DNA of 64,000 bases, taken from contig JAWQEG010000128.1 of the NCBI GenBank assembly GCA_033782935.1, positions 2,406,001 to 2,470,000 on the forward strand, given 5' to 3'. This DNA is from Petrolisthes cinctipes. Taxonomy: Eukaryota > Arthropoda > Malacostraca > Decapoda > Porcellanidae. This document shows positions 1-12,225 of the stretch, one piece after another. The number at the start of each line of letters is the position of its first letter. The stretch's first letter is position 1. A program made the translations under genes and the position numbers. Below the pieces are notes generated by a model that had not been told where the DNA came from, searched no databases, and saw nothing but the letters and a program-made list of their open reading frames with translations.

Positions 1-1043
1 CCGTTTATATGTCAAATTCAGGCACAAAACACTCGAAAATTTAATATTTTAGAGTCCCAGAAGCGATCTGTACATGCCTACTCAGTTTTAGAATGTTTTC
101 AAAATATAGGCTCAAAAAATGCTAAAAATCGATATTTTAGGTGTCCAAAGTCGATATGTGCATGCATCTTCTGTACCCTTTTATATCTCGAATTCAGGTT
201 CAAAACACCCGAAAATTCGATATTTTTGGGTCCCAGAAGCGATCTGTACATGCCTACTCCCTGTTAGAGTATTTTTAAAAATACAGGCCCAAAACATGCT
301 GAAATTCGATATTTTAGATGCCCAAAGTCAATATGTGTATGCATCTTCTGTACCCGTTTATATCTCATATTCAGGCTCAAAACACCCGAAAATTCGATAT
401 TTTTGGGTCCCAGAAGCGATCTGTACATGCCTACTCAGTGCTAGAATATCTTCAAAATATAGGCCCAAAGCATGCTGAAAATCGATATTTTTGGTGCCCA
501 AAGTCGATATGTGCATGCATCTTCTGTACCCGTTTATATCTCAAATTCAGGCTCTAAGCACCCAAAAATTCGATATTTTTTGGTCCCAGAGGCGATCTGT
601 TCATGCCTACTCTGTGTTAGAGTATTTTCAAAATACAGTCCCAAAACATGCTAAAAATCGATATTTTAGGTGCCGAAAGTCAATATATGTATGCATCTTC
701 TGTACCCGTTTATATCCCAAATTCAGGCTCAAAACACCCGAAAATTCGATATTTTTGGGTCCCAGAAGCGATATGTACATGCCTACTCAGTGCTAGAATA
801 TTTTCAAAATATAGGCCCAAAACATGCTAAAAATCGATATTTTAGGTGCCCAAAGTCAATATGTGTATGTATCTTCTGTACCCGTTTATATCCCAAATTC
901 AGGCTCAAAACACCTGAAAATTCTATATTTTTAGGTCCCAGAAGGAATCTGTACATGCCTACTCCTTGCTAGAATGTTTTCAAAATACAGACCTAAAACA
1001 TTCTAAAAATCGATATTTTTTGTGCAAAATGTCGATATAAGCA
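1..1043 (+). repeat. Segment recopied at 11,791-12,833
   Basis: Bases 1 to ~1,043 recur almost unchanged at an offset of 11,790 (67 monomers minus 2 bp). Shared peculiarities include the variant CTCAAAAAATGC near 112, GTCAAATTCAGGCACAAAAC near the start and ATTTTTAAAAATACAGGCCC near 270. Agreement stops near 1,054 / 12,844, where TCTTTACCC faces TCTGTACCC. Confidence 0.85.
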
Positions 1044-1194
1044 TGCATCTTCTTTACCCGTTTATATCTTAAATTCAGGCTCCAAACACCCAAAAATCCG
1101 ATATTTTTGGGTCCCAGAAGCGATCTGTACATGCCTACTCCGTTTTAGAGTTTTTTCAATATACAGGCCTAAAACATGTTAAAATTCGATATTT

Positions 1195-2016
1195 TTGGTG
1201 CCCAAAGTCAATATGTGTATGCATCTTCTTTTTCCCGTTTATATCCCAAACTCAGGCTCAAAACACCCGAAAATCCGATATTTTTGGGTCCCAGAAGCGA
1301 TCTGTACATGCCTACTCAGTGCTAGAAAATTTCCAAAATATAGGCCCAAAACATGCTCAAAATCGATATTTTAGGTGCAAAAAGTCGATATGTTAATCAT
1401 CTTCTGTACCCGTTTATATCTCAAATTCAGGCACAAAACACTCGAAAATATAATATTTTAGAGTCCCAGAAGCGATCTGTACATGCCTACTCAGTTCTAG
1501 AATGTTTTCAAATTATAGGCTCAAAACATGCTAAAAATCGATATTTTAGGTGTCCAAAGTCGATATGTGCATGCATCTTCTGTACCCGTTTATATCTCGA
1601 ATTCAGGTTCAAAACACCCGAAAATTCGATATTTTTGAGTCCCAGAAGCGATCTGTACATGCCTACTCCTTGTTAGAGTATTTTTAAAAATACAGGCCGA
1701 AAACATGCTGAAATTCGATATTTTAGATGCCCAAAGTCAATATGTGTATGCATCTTCTGTACCCGTTTATATCTCAAATTCAGGCTCTAAGCACCCAAAA
1801 ATTCGATATTTTTTGGTCCCAAGAGGCGATCTGTTCATGCCTACTCTGTGTTAGAGTATTTTCAAAATACAGTCCCAAAACATGCTGAAAATCGATATTT
1901 TAGGTGCCGAAAGTCAATATATGTATGCATCTTCTGTACCCGTTTATATCCCAAATTCAGGCTCAAAACACCCGAAAATTCGATATTTTTGGGTCTCAGA
2001 AGCGATCTGTACATGC
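1195..2016 (+). repeat. Segment duplicated at ~2,781-3,602 (offset 1,586)
   Basis: Bases ~1,195-2,016 and ~2,781-3,602 share subfamily order and variants: GTTAATCATC, then TTTAAAAATACAGGCCGAAA, then the GGTCCCAAGAGGCG insertion variant, then GCCGAAAGTCAATATATG. The offset is nine monomers plus 2 bp. From ~2,016 to 2,255 the best partner shifts to ~3,776-4,015 (offset 1,760), so the copy is a patchwork rather than one clean duplication. Confidence 0.7.
1392..1401 (+). repeat. 175-bp variant: GTTAATCATC replaces GTGCATGCATC
   Basis: A one-base deletion plus substitutions in half B destroys the TGCATGCA palindrome. The same state starts at 2,978, 4,212, 7,201, 10,190, 11,773, 13,888 and 15,645. 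It is always preceded by the GCAAAAAGTCGATAT state and followed by a monomer with GAGTCCCAGAAGC, so all eight descend from one event. Confidence 0.85.
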
Positions 2017-2487
2017 CTACTCAATGCTAGAATATCTTCAAAATATAGGCCCAAAGCATGCTAAAAATCGATATTTTTGGTGCCCAAAGTCGATATGTGC
2101 ATGCATCTTCTGTACCCGTTTATATCTCAAATTCAGGCTCTAAGCACCCAAAAATTCGATATTTTTTGGTCTCAAGAGGCGATCTGTTCATGCCTACTCT
2201 GTGTTAGAGTATTTTCAAAATACAGTCCCAAAACATGCTGAAAATCGATATTTTAGGTGCCGAAAGACAATATATGTATGCATCTTCTGTACCCGTTTAT
2301 ATCCCAAATTCAGGCTCAAAACACCCGAAAATTCGATATTTTTGGGTCTCAGAAGCGATCTGTACATGCCTACTCAGTGCTAGAATATTTTCAAAATATA
2401 GGCCCAAAACATGCTAAAAATCGATATTTTAGGTGCCCAAATTCAATATGTGTATGTATCTTCTGTACCCGTTTATATCCCAAATTC
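1782..2487 (+). repeat. Local two-monomer duplication (353 bp)
   Basis: About 1,782-2,134 and 2,135-2,487 are adjacent dimers with the same sub-states: CTCTAAGCACCC, CAAGAGGCGATCTGTTC and then GCCGAAAG. The extra base over 352 is the added A in CCCAAGAGGCG. It is the smallest higher-order unit I saw in the window. Confidence 0.6.
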
Positions 2488-4328
2488 AGGCTCAAAACAC
2501 TCGAAATTTCTATATTTTTGGGTCCCAGAAGCAATCTAGACATGCCTACTCCTTGCTAGAATGTTTTCAAGATACAGACCCAAAACAATCTGAAAATTGA
2601 TATTTTTGGTGCAAAAAGTCGATATAAGCATGCATCTTCTGTACCCGTTTATATCTTAAATTCAGGCTTAAAACACCCGAAAAACCGATATTTTTAGGTC
2701 CCAGAAGCGATCTGTACATGCCTACTCCGTGTTAGAGTATTTTCAAAATACAGGCCCAAAACATGCTGGAATTCGATATTTTAGGTGCCCAAAGTCAATA
2801 TGTGTATGCATCTTCTTTACCCGTTTATATCCCAAACTCAGGCTCAAAACACCCGAAAATCCGATATTTTTGGGTCCCAGAAGCGATCTGTACATGCCTA
2901 CTCAGTGCTAGAAAATTTCCAAAATATAGGCCCAAAACATGCTCAAAATCGATATTTTAGGTGCAAAAAGTCGATATGTTAATCATCTTCTGTACCCGTT
3001 TATATCTCAAATTCAGGCACAAAACACTCGAAAATTTAATATTTTAGAGTCCCAGAAGCGATCTGTACATGCCTACTCAGTTCTAGAATGTTTTCAAATT
3101 ATAGGCTCAAAACATGCTAAAAATCGATATTTTAGGTGTCCAAAGTCGATATGTGCATGCATATTCTGTAACCGTTTATATCTCGAATTCAGGTTCAAAA
3201 CACCCGAAAATTCGATATTTTTGGGTCCCAGAAGCGATCTGTACATGCCTACTCCTTGTTAGAGTATTTTTAAAAATACAGGCCGAAAACATGCTGAAAT
3301 TCGATATTTTAGATGCCCAAAGTCAATATGTGTATGCATCTTCTGTACCCGTTTATATCTCAAATTCAGGCTCTAAGCACCCAAAAATTCGATATTTTTT
3401 GGTCCCAAGAGGCGATCTGTTCATGCCTACTCTGTGTTAGAGTATTTTCAAAATACAGTCCCAAAACATGCTGAAAATCGATATTTTAGGTGCCGAAAGT
3501 CAATATATGTATGCATCTTCTGTACCCGTTTATATCCCAAATTCAGGCTCAAAACACCCGAAAATTCGATATTTTTGGGTCTCAGAAGCGAACTGTACAT
3601 GCCTACTCAGTGCTGGAATATTTTCAAAATATATTCCCAAAACATGCTAAAAATCGATATTTTAGGTGCCGAAAGTCAATATATGTATGCATCTTCTGTA
3701 CCCGTTTATATCCCAAATTCAGGCTCAAAACACCCGAAAATTCGATATTTTTGGGTCCCAGAAGCGATCTGTACATGCCTACTCAATGCTAGAATATCTT
3801 CAAAATATAGGCCCAAAGCATGCTAAAAATCGATATTTTTGGTGCCCAAAGTCGATATGTGCCTGCATCTTCTGTACCCGTTTATATCTCAAATTCAGGC
3901 TCTAAGCACCCAAAACTTCGATATTTTTTGGTCTCAAGAGGCGATCTGTTCATGCCTACTCTGTGTTAGAGTATTTTCAAAATACAGTCCCAAAACATGC
4001 TGAAAATCGATATTTTTTGTGCAAAAAGTCGATATAAGCATGCATCTTCTTTACCCGTTTATATCCCAAACTCAGGCTTAAAACACCCGAAAATTCGATA
4101 TTTTTGGGTCCCAGAAGCGATCTGTACATGCCTACTCAGTGCTAGAAAATTTCCAAAATATAGGCCCAAAACATGCTCAAAATCGATATTTTAGGTGCAA
4201 AAAGTCGATATGTTAATCATCTTCTGTACCCGTTTATATCTCAAAATCAGGCACAAAACACTCAAAAATTTAATATTTTTGAGTCCCAGAAGCGATCTGT
4301 ACATGCCTACTTAGTTCTAGAATGTTTT

Positions 4329-7317
4329 CAAATAATAGGCTCAAAACATGCTAAAAATAGATATTTTAGGTGTCCAAAGTCGATATGTGCATGCATCTTC
4401 TGTACCCGTTTATATCTCGATTACAGGCTCAAAACACCCGAAAATTCGATATTTTTGGGTCCCAGAAGCAATCTGTACATGCCTACTCCTTGTTAGAGTA
4501 TTTTCAAAATACAGGCCCAAAACATGCTGAAATTCGATATTTTAGATGCCCAAAGTCAATATGTGTATGCATCTTCTGTACCCGTTTATATCCCAAATTC
4601 AGGCTCAAAACACCTGAAAATTCTATATTTTTAGGTCCCAGAAGCAATCTGTACATGCCTACTCCTTGCTAGAATGTTTTCAAGATACAGACCTAAAACA
4701 TTCTAACAATCGATATTTTTAAAGCAAAAAGTCGATATAAGCATGCATCTTCTTTACCCGTTTATATCTTAAATTCAGGCTCAAAACACCCAAAAATCCG
4801 ATATTTTTGGGTCCGAGAAGCGATCTGTACATGCCTACTCAGTGCTAGAATATTTTTAAAATAAAGGCGCAAAACATGCTAAAAATCAATATTTTAGGTG
4901 CCTAAAGTTAATATGTGTATGCATCTTCTGTACCCGTTTATATCCCAAATTCAGGCTCAAAACACCCGATACTTCGATATTTTTGGGTCCCAGAAGCGAT
5001 CTGTACATGCCTACTCCTTGCTAGAATGTTTTCAAGATGCAGACCCTGAACATGCTCAAAATCGATATTTTAGGTGCAAAACGTCGGTATGTGCATGAAT
5101 CTTCTGTACCCGTTTATATCTCAAATTCAGGTTCAAAACACTCGAAAATTCGATATTTTTGGGTCCCAGAGACGATCTGTACATGCCTACTCCGTGTTAG
5201 AGTATTTTCAAAATTCAGTGCCAAAACATGCTGAAAATCGATATTTTAGGTGCCCAAAGTCAATATATGAATGCATCTTCTGTACCCGTTTATATCCCAA
5301 ATTCAGGCTCAAAACACCCGAAAATTCGATATTTTTAGCTCCCAAAAGCGATCTGTACATGCCTACTCAGTGCTAGAATATTTTCAAAATATAGGCCCAA
5401 AACATGCTAAAAATCGATATTTTAGGTGCCCAAAGTCAATATGTGTATGTATCTTCTGTACCCGTTTATATCCCAAATTCAGGCTCAAAACACCCGAAAA
5501 TTCTATATTTTTAGGTCCCAGAAGCGATCTGTACATGCTTACTCAGTGCTAGAATATTTTCAAAATATTGGCCCAAAACATACTAAAAATTGATATTTTA
5601 GGTGCCCAAAGTCAATATGTGTATGTATCTTCTGTACCCGTTTATATCCCAAATTCAGGCTCAAAACACCCGAAAATTCTATATTTTTAGGTCCCAGAAG
5701 CAATCTGTACATACCTACTCCTTGCTAGAATGTTTTCAAGATACAGACTCAAAACATTCTGAAAATCGATAATTTTTGTGCCCAAAGTCGATATGTGCAT
5801 GCATCTTCTGTACCCGTTTATATCTCAAATTCAGGCTCTAAGCACCCAAAAATTCGATATTTTTTGGTCCCAGAGGCGATCTGTTCATGCCTACTCTGTG
5901 TTAGAGTATTTTCAAAATACAGTCCCAAAACATGCTAAAAATCGATATTTTAGGTGTCCAAAGTCGATATGTGCATGCATCTTCTGTACCCGTTTATATC
6001 TCGAATTCAGGTTCAAAGCACCCGAAAATTCGATAGTTTTGGGTCCCAGAAGCGATCTGTACATGCCTACTCCTTGCTAGAATGTTTTCAAGATGCAGAC
6101 CCTAAACATGCTCAAAATCGATATTTTAGGTGCAAAAAGTCGATATGTGCATGCAGCTTCTGTACCCGTTTATATCTCAAATTCAGGTTCAAAACACTCG
6201 AAAATTCGATATGTTTGGGTCCCAGAAGCGATCTGTACATACCTACTTAATGCTAGAATATCTTCAAATATAGGCCCAAAGCATGCTAAAAATCGATATT
6301 TTTGGTGCCCAAAGTCGATATATGCATGCATATTCTGTACCCGTTTATATCTCAAATTCAGGCTCTAAACACCAAAAATTCAATATTTTTTGGTCTCAGA
6401 GGCGATCTGTACATACCTACTCCGTGTTAGAGTATTTTCAATATACAGTCCCAAAACATGCTGAAATTCGATATTTTAGGTGCCCAAAGTCAATATATGT
6501 ATGAATCTTCTGTACCCGTTTATATCCCAAATTCAGGATCAAAACACCCAAAAAATCGATATTTTTGGGTCCCAGAAGCGATCTGTAAATGCCTACTCAG
6601 TGCTAGAATATTTTAAAAATATAGGCCCAAAACAATCTGAAAATTGATATTTTTGGTGCAAAAAGTCGATATAAGCTTGCATCTTCTGTACCCGTTTATA
6701 TCTTAAATTCAGGCTTAAAACACCCGAAAATCCGATATTTTTGGGTCCCAGAAGCGATCTGTACATGCCTACTCCGTGTTAGAGTATTTTCAAAATACAG
6801 TCCCAAAACATGCTGAAATTCGATGTTTAAGGTGCCCAAAGTCAATATGTGCATGCATCTTCTGTACCCGTTTATATCTCAAATTCAGGCTCAAAACACA
6901 CGAAAATTCGATATTTTTGGGTCCCAGAAGCGATCTGTACATGCCTACTCAGTTTTAGAGTTTTTTCAATATACAGGCCTAAAACATGGTAAAATTCGAT
7001 ATTTTAGGTGCCCAAAGTCAATATGTGTACGCATCTTCTTTACCCGTTTATATCCCAAACTCAGGCTCAAAACACCCGAAAATCCGATATTTTTGGGTAC
7101 CAGAAGCGATCTGTACATGCCTACTCAGTGCTAGAAAATTTCCAAAATATAGGCCCAAAACATGCTCAAAATCGATATTTTAGGTGCAAAAAGTCGATAT
7201 GTTAATCATCTTCTTTATCCGTTTATATGTCAAATTCAGGCACAAAACACTCGAAAATTTAATATTTTAGAGTCCCAGAAGCGATCTGTACATGCCTACT
7301 CAGTTTTAGAATGTTTT
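4329..7317 (+). repeat. 17-monomer higher-order repeat, copy 1 (2,989 bp)
   Basis: This unit recurs immediately downstream at an offset of exactly 2,989 bp. The length equals 17 x 176 minus 3. Three single-base deletions account for this: GTTAATCATC, CTTCAAATATAGG near 6,263 and CACCAAAAATTC near 6,370. I count only about a dozen substitutions between the two copies by eye, for example CCCTGAACATG at 5,043 against CCCTAAACATG at 8,032. Copies this similar imply a recent unequal exchange. Confidence 0.85.
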
Positions 7318-10306
7318 CAAATAATAGGCTCAAAACATGCTAAAAATAGATATTTTAGGTGTCCAAAGTCGATATGTGCATGCATCTTCTGTACCCGTTT
7401 ATATCTCGATTACAGGCTCAAAACACCCGAAAATTCGATATTTTTGGGTCCCAGAAGCAATCTGTACATGCCTACTCCTTGTTAGAGTATTTTCAAAATA
7501 CAGGCCCAAAACATGCTGAAATTCGATATTTTAGATGCCCAAAGTCAATATGTGTATGCATATTCTGTACCCGTTTATATCCCAAATTCAGGCTCAAAAC
7601 ACCTGAAAATTCTATATTTTTAGGTCCCAGAAGCAATCTGTACATGCCTACTCCTTGCTAGAATGTTTTCAAGATACAGACCTAAAACATTCTAACAATC
7701 GATATTTTTAAAGCAAAAAGTCGATATAAGCATGCATCTTCTTTACCCGTTTATATCTTAAATTCAGGCTCAAAACACCCAAAAATCCGATATTTTTGGG
7801 TCCGAGAAGCGATCTGTACATGCCTACTCAGTGCTAGAATATTTTTAAAATAAAGGCGCAAAACATGCTAAAAATCAATATTTTAGGTGCCTAAAGTTAA
7901 TATGTGTATGCATCTTCTGTACCCGTTTATATCCCAAATTCAGGCTCAAAACACCCGATACTTCGATATTTTTGGGTCCCAGAAGCGATCTGTACATGCC
8001 TACTCCTTGCTAGAATGTTTTCAAGATGCAGACCCTAAACATGCTCAAAATCGATATTTTAGGTGCAAAACGTCGGTATGTGCATGAATCTTCTGTACCC
8101 GTTTATATCTCAAATTCAGGTTCAAAACACTCGAAAATTCGATATTTTTGGGTCCCAGAGACGATCTGTACATGCCTACTCCGTGTTAGAGTATTTTCAA
8201 AATTCAGTGCCAAAACATGCTGAAAATCGATATTTTAGGTGCCCAAAGTCAATATATGAATGCATCTTCTGTACCCGTTTATATCCCAAATTCAGGCTCA
8301 AAACACCCGAAAATTCGATATTTTTAGCTCCCAAAAGCGATCTGTACATGCCTACTCAGTGCTAGAATATTTTCAAAATATAGGCCCAAAACATGCTAAA
8401 AATCGATATTTTAGGTGCCCAAAGTCAATATGTGTATGTATCTTCTGTACCCGTTTATATCCCAAATTCAGGCTCAAAACACCCGAAAATTCTATATTTT
8501 TAGGTCCCAGAAGCGATCTGTACATGCTTACTCAGTGCTAGAATATTTTCAAAATATTGGCCCAAAACATACTAAAAATTGATATTTTAGGTGCCCAAAG
8601 TCAATATGTGTATGTATCTTCTGTACCCGTTTATATCCCAAATTCAGGCTCAAAACACCCGAAAATTCTATATTTTTAGGTCCCAGAAGCAATCTGTACA
8701 TACCTACTCCTTGCTAGAATGTTTTCAAGATACAGACTCAAAACATTCTGAAAATCGATAATTTTTGTGCCCAAAGTCGATATGTGCATGCATCTTCTGT
8801 ACCCGTTTATATCTCAAATTCAGGCTCTAAGCACCCAAAAATTCGATATTTTTTGGTCCCAGAGGCGATCTGTTCATGCCTACTCTGTGTTAGAGTATTT
8901 TCAAAATACAGTCCCAAAACATGATAAAATTCGATATTTTAGGTGTCCAAAGTCGATATGTGCATGCATCTTCTGTACCCGTTTATATCTCGAATTCAGG
9001 TTGAAAGCACACGAAAATTCGATATTTTTGGGTCCCAGAAGCGATCTGTACATGCCTACTCCTTGCTAGAATGTTTTCAAGATGCAGACCCTAAACATGC
9101 TCAAAATCGATATTTTAGGTGCAAAAAGTCGATATGTGCATGCAGCTTCTGTACCCGTTTATATCTCAAATTCAGGTTCAAAACACTCGAAAATTCGATA
9201 TGTTTGGGTCCCAGAAGCGATCTGTACATACCTACTTAATGCTAGAATATCTTCAAATATAGGCCCAAAGCATGCTAAAAATCGATATTTTTGGTGCCCA
9301 AAGTCGATATGTGCATGCATCTTCTGTACCCGTTTATATCTCAAATTCAGGCTCTAAACACCAAAAATTCAATATTTTTTGGTCTCAGAGGCGATCTGTA
9401 CATACCTACTCCGTGTTAGAGTATTTTCAATATACAGTCCCAAAACATGCTGAAATTCGATATTTTAGGTGCCCAAAGTCAATATATGTATGAATCTTCT
9501 GTACCCGTTTATATCCCAAATTCAGGATCAAAACACCCAAAAAATCGATATTTTTGGGTCCCAGAAGCGATCTGTAAATGCCTACTCAGTGCTAGAATAT
9601 TTTAAAAATATAGGCCCAAAACAATCTGAAAATTGATATTTTTGGTGCAAAAAGTCGATATAAGCTTGCATCTTCTGTACCCGTTTATATCTTAAATTCA
9701 GGCTTAAAACACTCGAAAATCCGATATTTTTGGGTCCCAGAAGCGATCTGTACATGCCTACTCCGTGTTAGAGTATTTTCAAAATACAGTCCCAAAACAT
9801 GCTGAAATTCGATGTTTTAGGTGCCCAAAGTCAATATGTGCATGCATCTTCTGTACCCGTTTATATCTCAAATTCAGGCTCAAAACACACGAAAATTCGA
9901 TATTTTTGGGTCCCAGAAGCGATCTGTACATGCCTACTCAGTTTTAGAGTTTTTTCAATATACAGGCCTAAAACATGGTAAAATTCGATATTTTAGGTGC
10001 CCAAAGTCAATATGTGTACGCATCTTCTTTACCCGTTTATATCCCAAACTCAGGCTCAAAACACCCGAAAATCCGATATTTTTGGGTACCAGAAGCGATC
10101 TGTACATGCCTACTCAGTGCTAGAAAATTTCCAAAATATAGGCCCAAAACATGCTCAAAATCGATATTTTAGGTGCAAAAAGTCGATATGTTAATCATCT
10201 TCTGTATCCGTTTATATGTCAAATTCAGGCACAAAACACTCGAAAATTTAATATTTTAGAGTCCCAGAAGCGATCTGTACATGCCTACTCAGTTTTAGAA
10301 TGTTTT
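7318..10306 (+). repeat. 17-monomer higher-order repeat, copy 2 (2,989 bp)
   Basis: Direct tandem neighbour of copy 1, with the same order of monomer subtypes. The boundary near 7,318 is placed where TTCAAATAATAGGCTC starts to match 4,329 while the preceding ~100 bases differ. The right boundary near 10,306 is where the sequence switches to TTCAAAATATAGGCTCAAAA. Its last third takes part in the shorter nine-monomer duplication that follows. Confidence 0.85.
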
Positions 10307-10642
10307 CAAAATATAGGCTCAAAAAATGCTAAAAATCGATATTTTAGGTGTCCAAAGTCGATATGTGCATGCATCTTCTGTACCCGTTTATATCTCGAAT
10401 TCAGGTTCAAAGCACCCGAAAATTCGATATTTTTGGGTCCCAGAAGCGATCTGTACATGCCTACTCCCTGTTAGAGTATTTTTAAAAATACAGGCCCAAA
10501 ACATGCTGAAATTCGATATTTTAGATGCCCAAAGTCAATATGTGTATGCATCTTCTGTACCCGTTTATATCTCATATTCAGGCTCAAAACACCCGAAAAT
10601 TCGATATTTTTGGGTCCCAGAAGCGATCTGTACATGCCTACT
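9060..10642 (+). repeat. 9-monomer higher-order repeat, copy 1 (~1,583 bp)
   Basis: About 9,060-10,642 is repeated immediately downstream. The offset is 1,582 bp up to a single inserted A at ~10,700 and 1,583 bp after it. Net length is nine monomers minus two, which fits three 1-bp losses and one 1-bp gain (ATTTTTAAAAATAC near 10,480). Apart from the inserted A, the only difference I noticed is TTCAAAGCACCC near 10,406 against TTCAAAACACCC near 11,989. Confidence 0.85.
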
Positions 10643-12225
10643 CCTTGCTAGAATGTTTTCAAGATGCAGACCCTAAACATGCTCAAAATCGATATTTTAG
10701 GTGCAAAAAAGTCGATATGTGCATGCAGCTTCTGTACCCGTTTATATCTCAAATTCAGGTTCAAAACACTCGAAAATTCGATATGTTTGGGTCCCAGAAG
10801 CGATCTGTACATACCTACTTAATGCTAGAATATCTTCAAATATAGGCCCAAAGCATGCTAAAAATCGATATTTTTGGTGCCCAAAGTCGATATGTGCATG
10901 CATCTTCTGTACCCGTTTATATCTCAAATTCAGGCTCTAAACACCAAAAATTCAATATTTTTTGGTCTCAGAGGCGATCTGTACATACCTACTCCGTGTT
11001 AGAGTATTTTCAATATACAGTCCCAAAACATGCTGAAATTCGATATTTTAGGTGCCCAAAGTCAATATATGTATGAATCTTCTGTACCCGTTTATATCCC
11101 AAATTCAGGATCAAAACACCCAAAAAATCGATATTTTTGGGTCCCAGAAGCGATCTGTAAATGCCTACTCAGTGCTAGAATATTTTAAAAATATAGGCCC
11201 AAAACAATCTGAAAATTGATATTTTTGGTGCAAAAAGTCGATATAAGCTTGCATCTTCTGTACCCGTTTATATCTTAAATTCAGGCTTAAAACACCCGAA
11301 AATCCGATATTTTTGGGTCCCAGAAGCGATCTGTACATGCCTACTCCGTGTTAGAGTATTTTCAAAATACAGTCCCAAAACATGCTGAAATTCGATGTTT
11401 TAGGTGCCCAAAGTCAATATGTGCATGCATCTTCTGTACCCGTTTATATCTCAAATTCAGGCTCAAAACACACGAAAATTCGATATTTTTGGGTCCCAGA
11501 AGCGATCTGTACATGCCTACTCAGTTTTAGAGTTTTTTCAATATACAGGCCTAAAACATGGTAAAATTCGATATTTTAGGTGCCCAAAGTCAATATGTGT
11601 ACGCATCTTCTTTACCCGTTTATATCCCAAACTCAGGCTCAAAACACCCGAAAATCCGATATTTTTGGGTACCAGAAGCGATCTGTACATGCCTACTCAG
11701 TGCTAGAAAATTTCCAAAATATAGGCCCAAAACATGCTCAAAATCGATATTTTAGGTGCAAAAAGTCGATATGTTAATCATCTTCTGTATCCGTTTATAT
11801 GTCAAATTCAGGCACAAAACACTCGAAAATTTAATATTTTAGAGTCCCAGAAGCGATCTGTACATGCCTACTCAGTTTTAGAATGTTTTCAAAATATAGG
11901 CTCAAAAAATGCTAAAAATCGATATTTTAGGTGTCCAAAGTCGATATGTGCATGCATCTTCTGTACCCGTTTATATCTCGAATTCAGGTTCAAAACACCC
12001 GAAAATTCGATATTTTTGGGTCCCAGAAGCGATCTGTACATGCCTACTCCCTGTTAGAGTATTTTTAAAAATACAGGCCCAAAACATGCTGAAATTCGAT
12101 ATTTTAGATGCCCAAAGTCAATATGTGTATGCATCTTCTGTACCCGTTTATATCTCATATTCAGGCTCAAAACACCCGAAAATTCGATATTTTTGGGTCC
12201 CAGAAGCGATCTGTACATGCCTACT
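10643..12225 (+). repeat. 9-monomer higher-order repeat, copy 2 (~1,583 bp)
   Basis: Second copy of the preceding unit. It diverges from the first at ~12,225, where CAGTGCTAGAATATCTTC replaces CTTGCTAGAATGTTTTC. Its last ~435 bases also match bases 1-435, so this unit shares an edge with the larger mosaic recopy. Confidence 0.85.
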
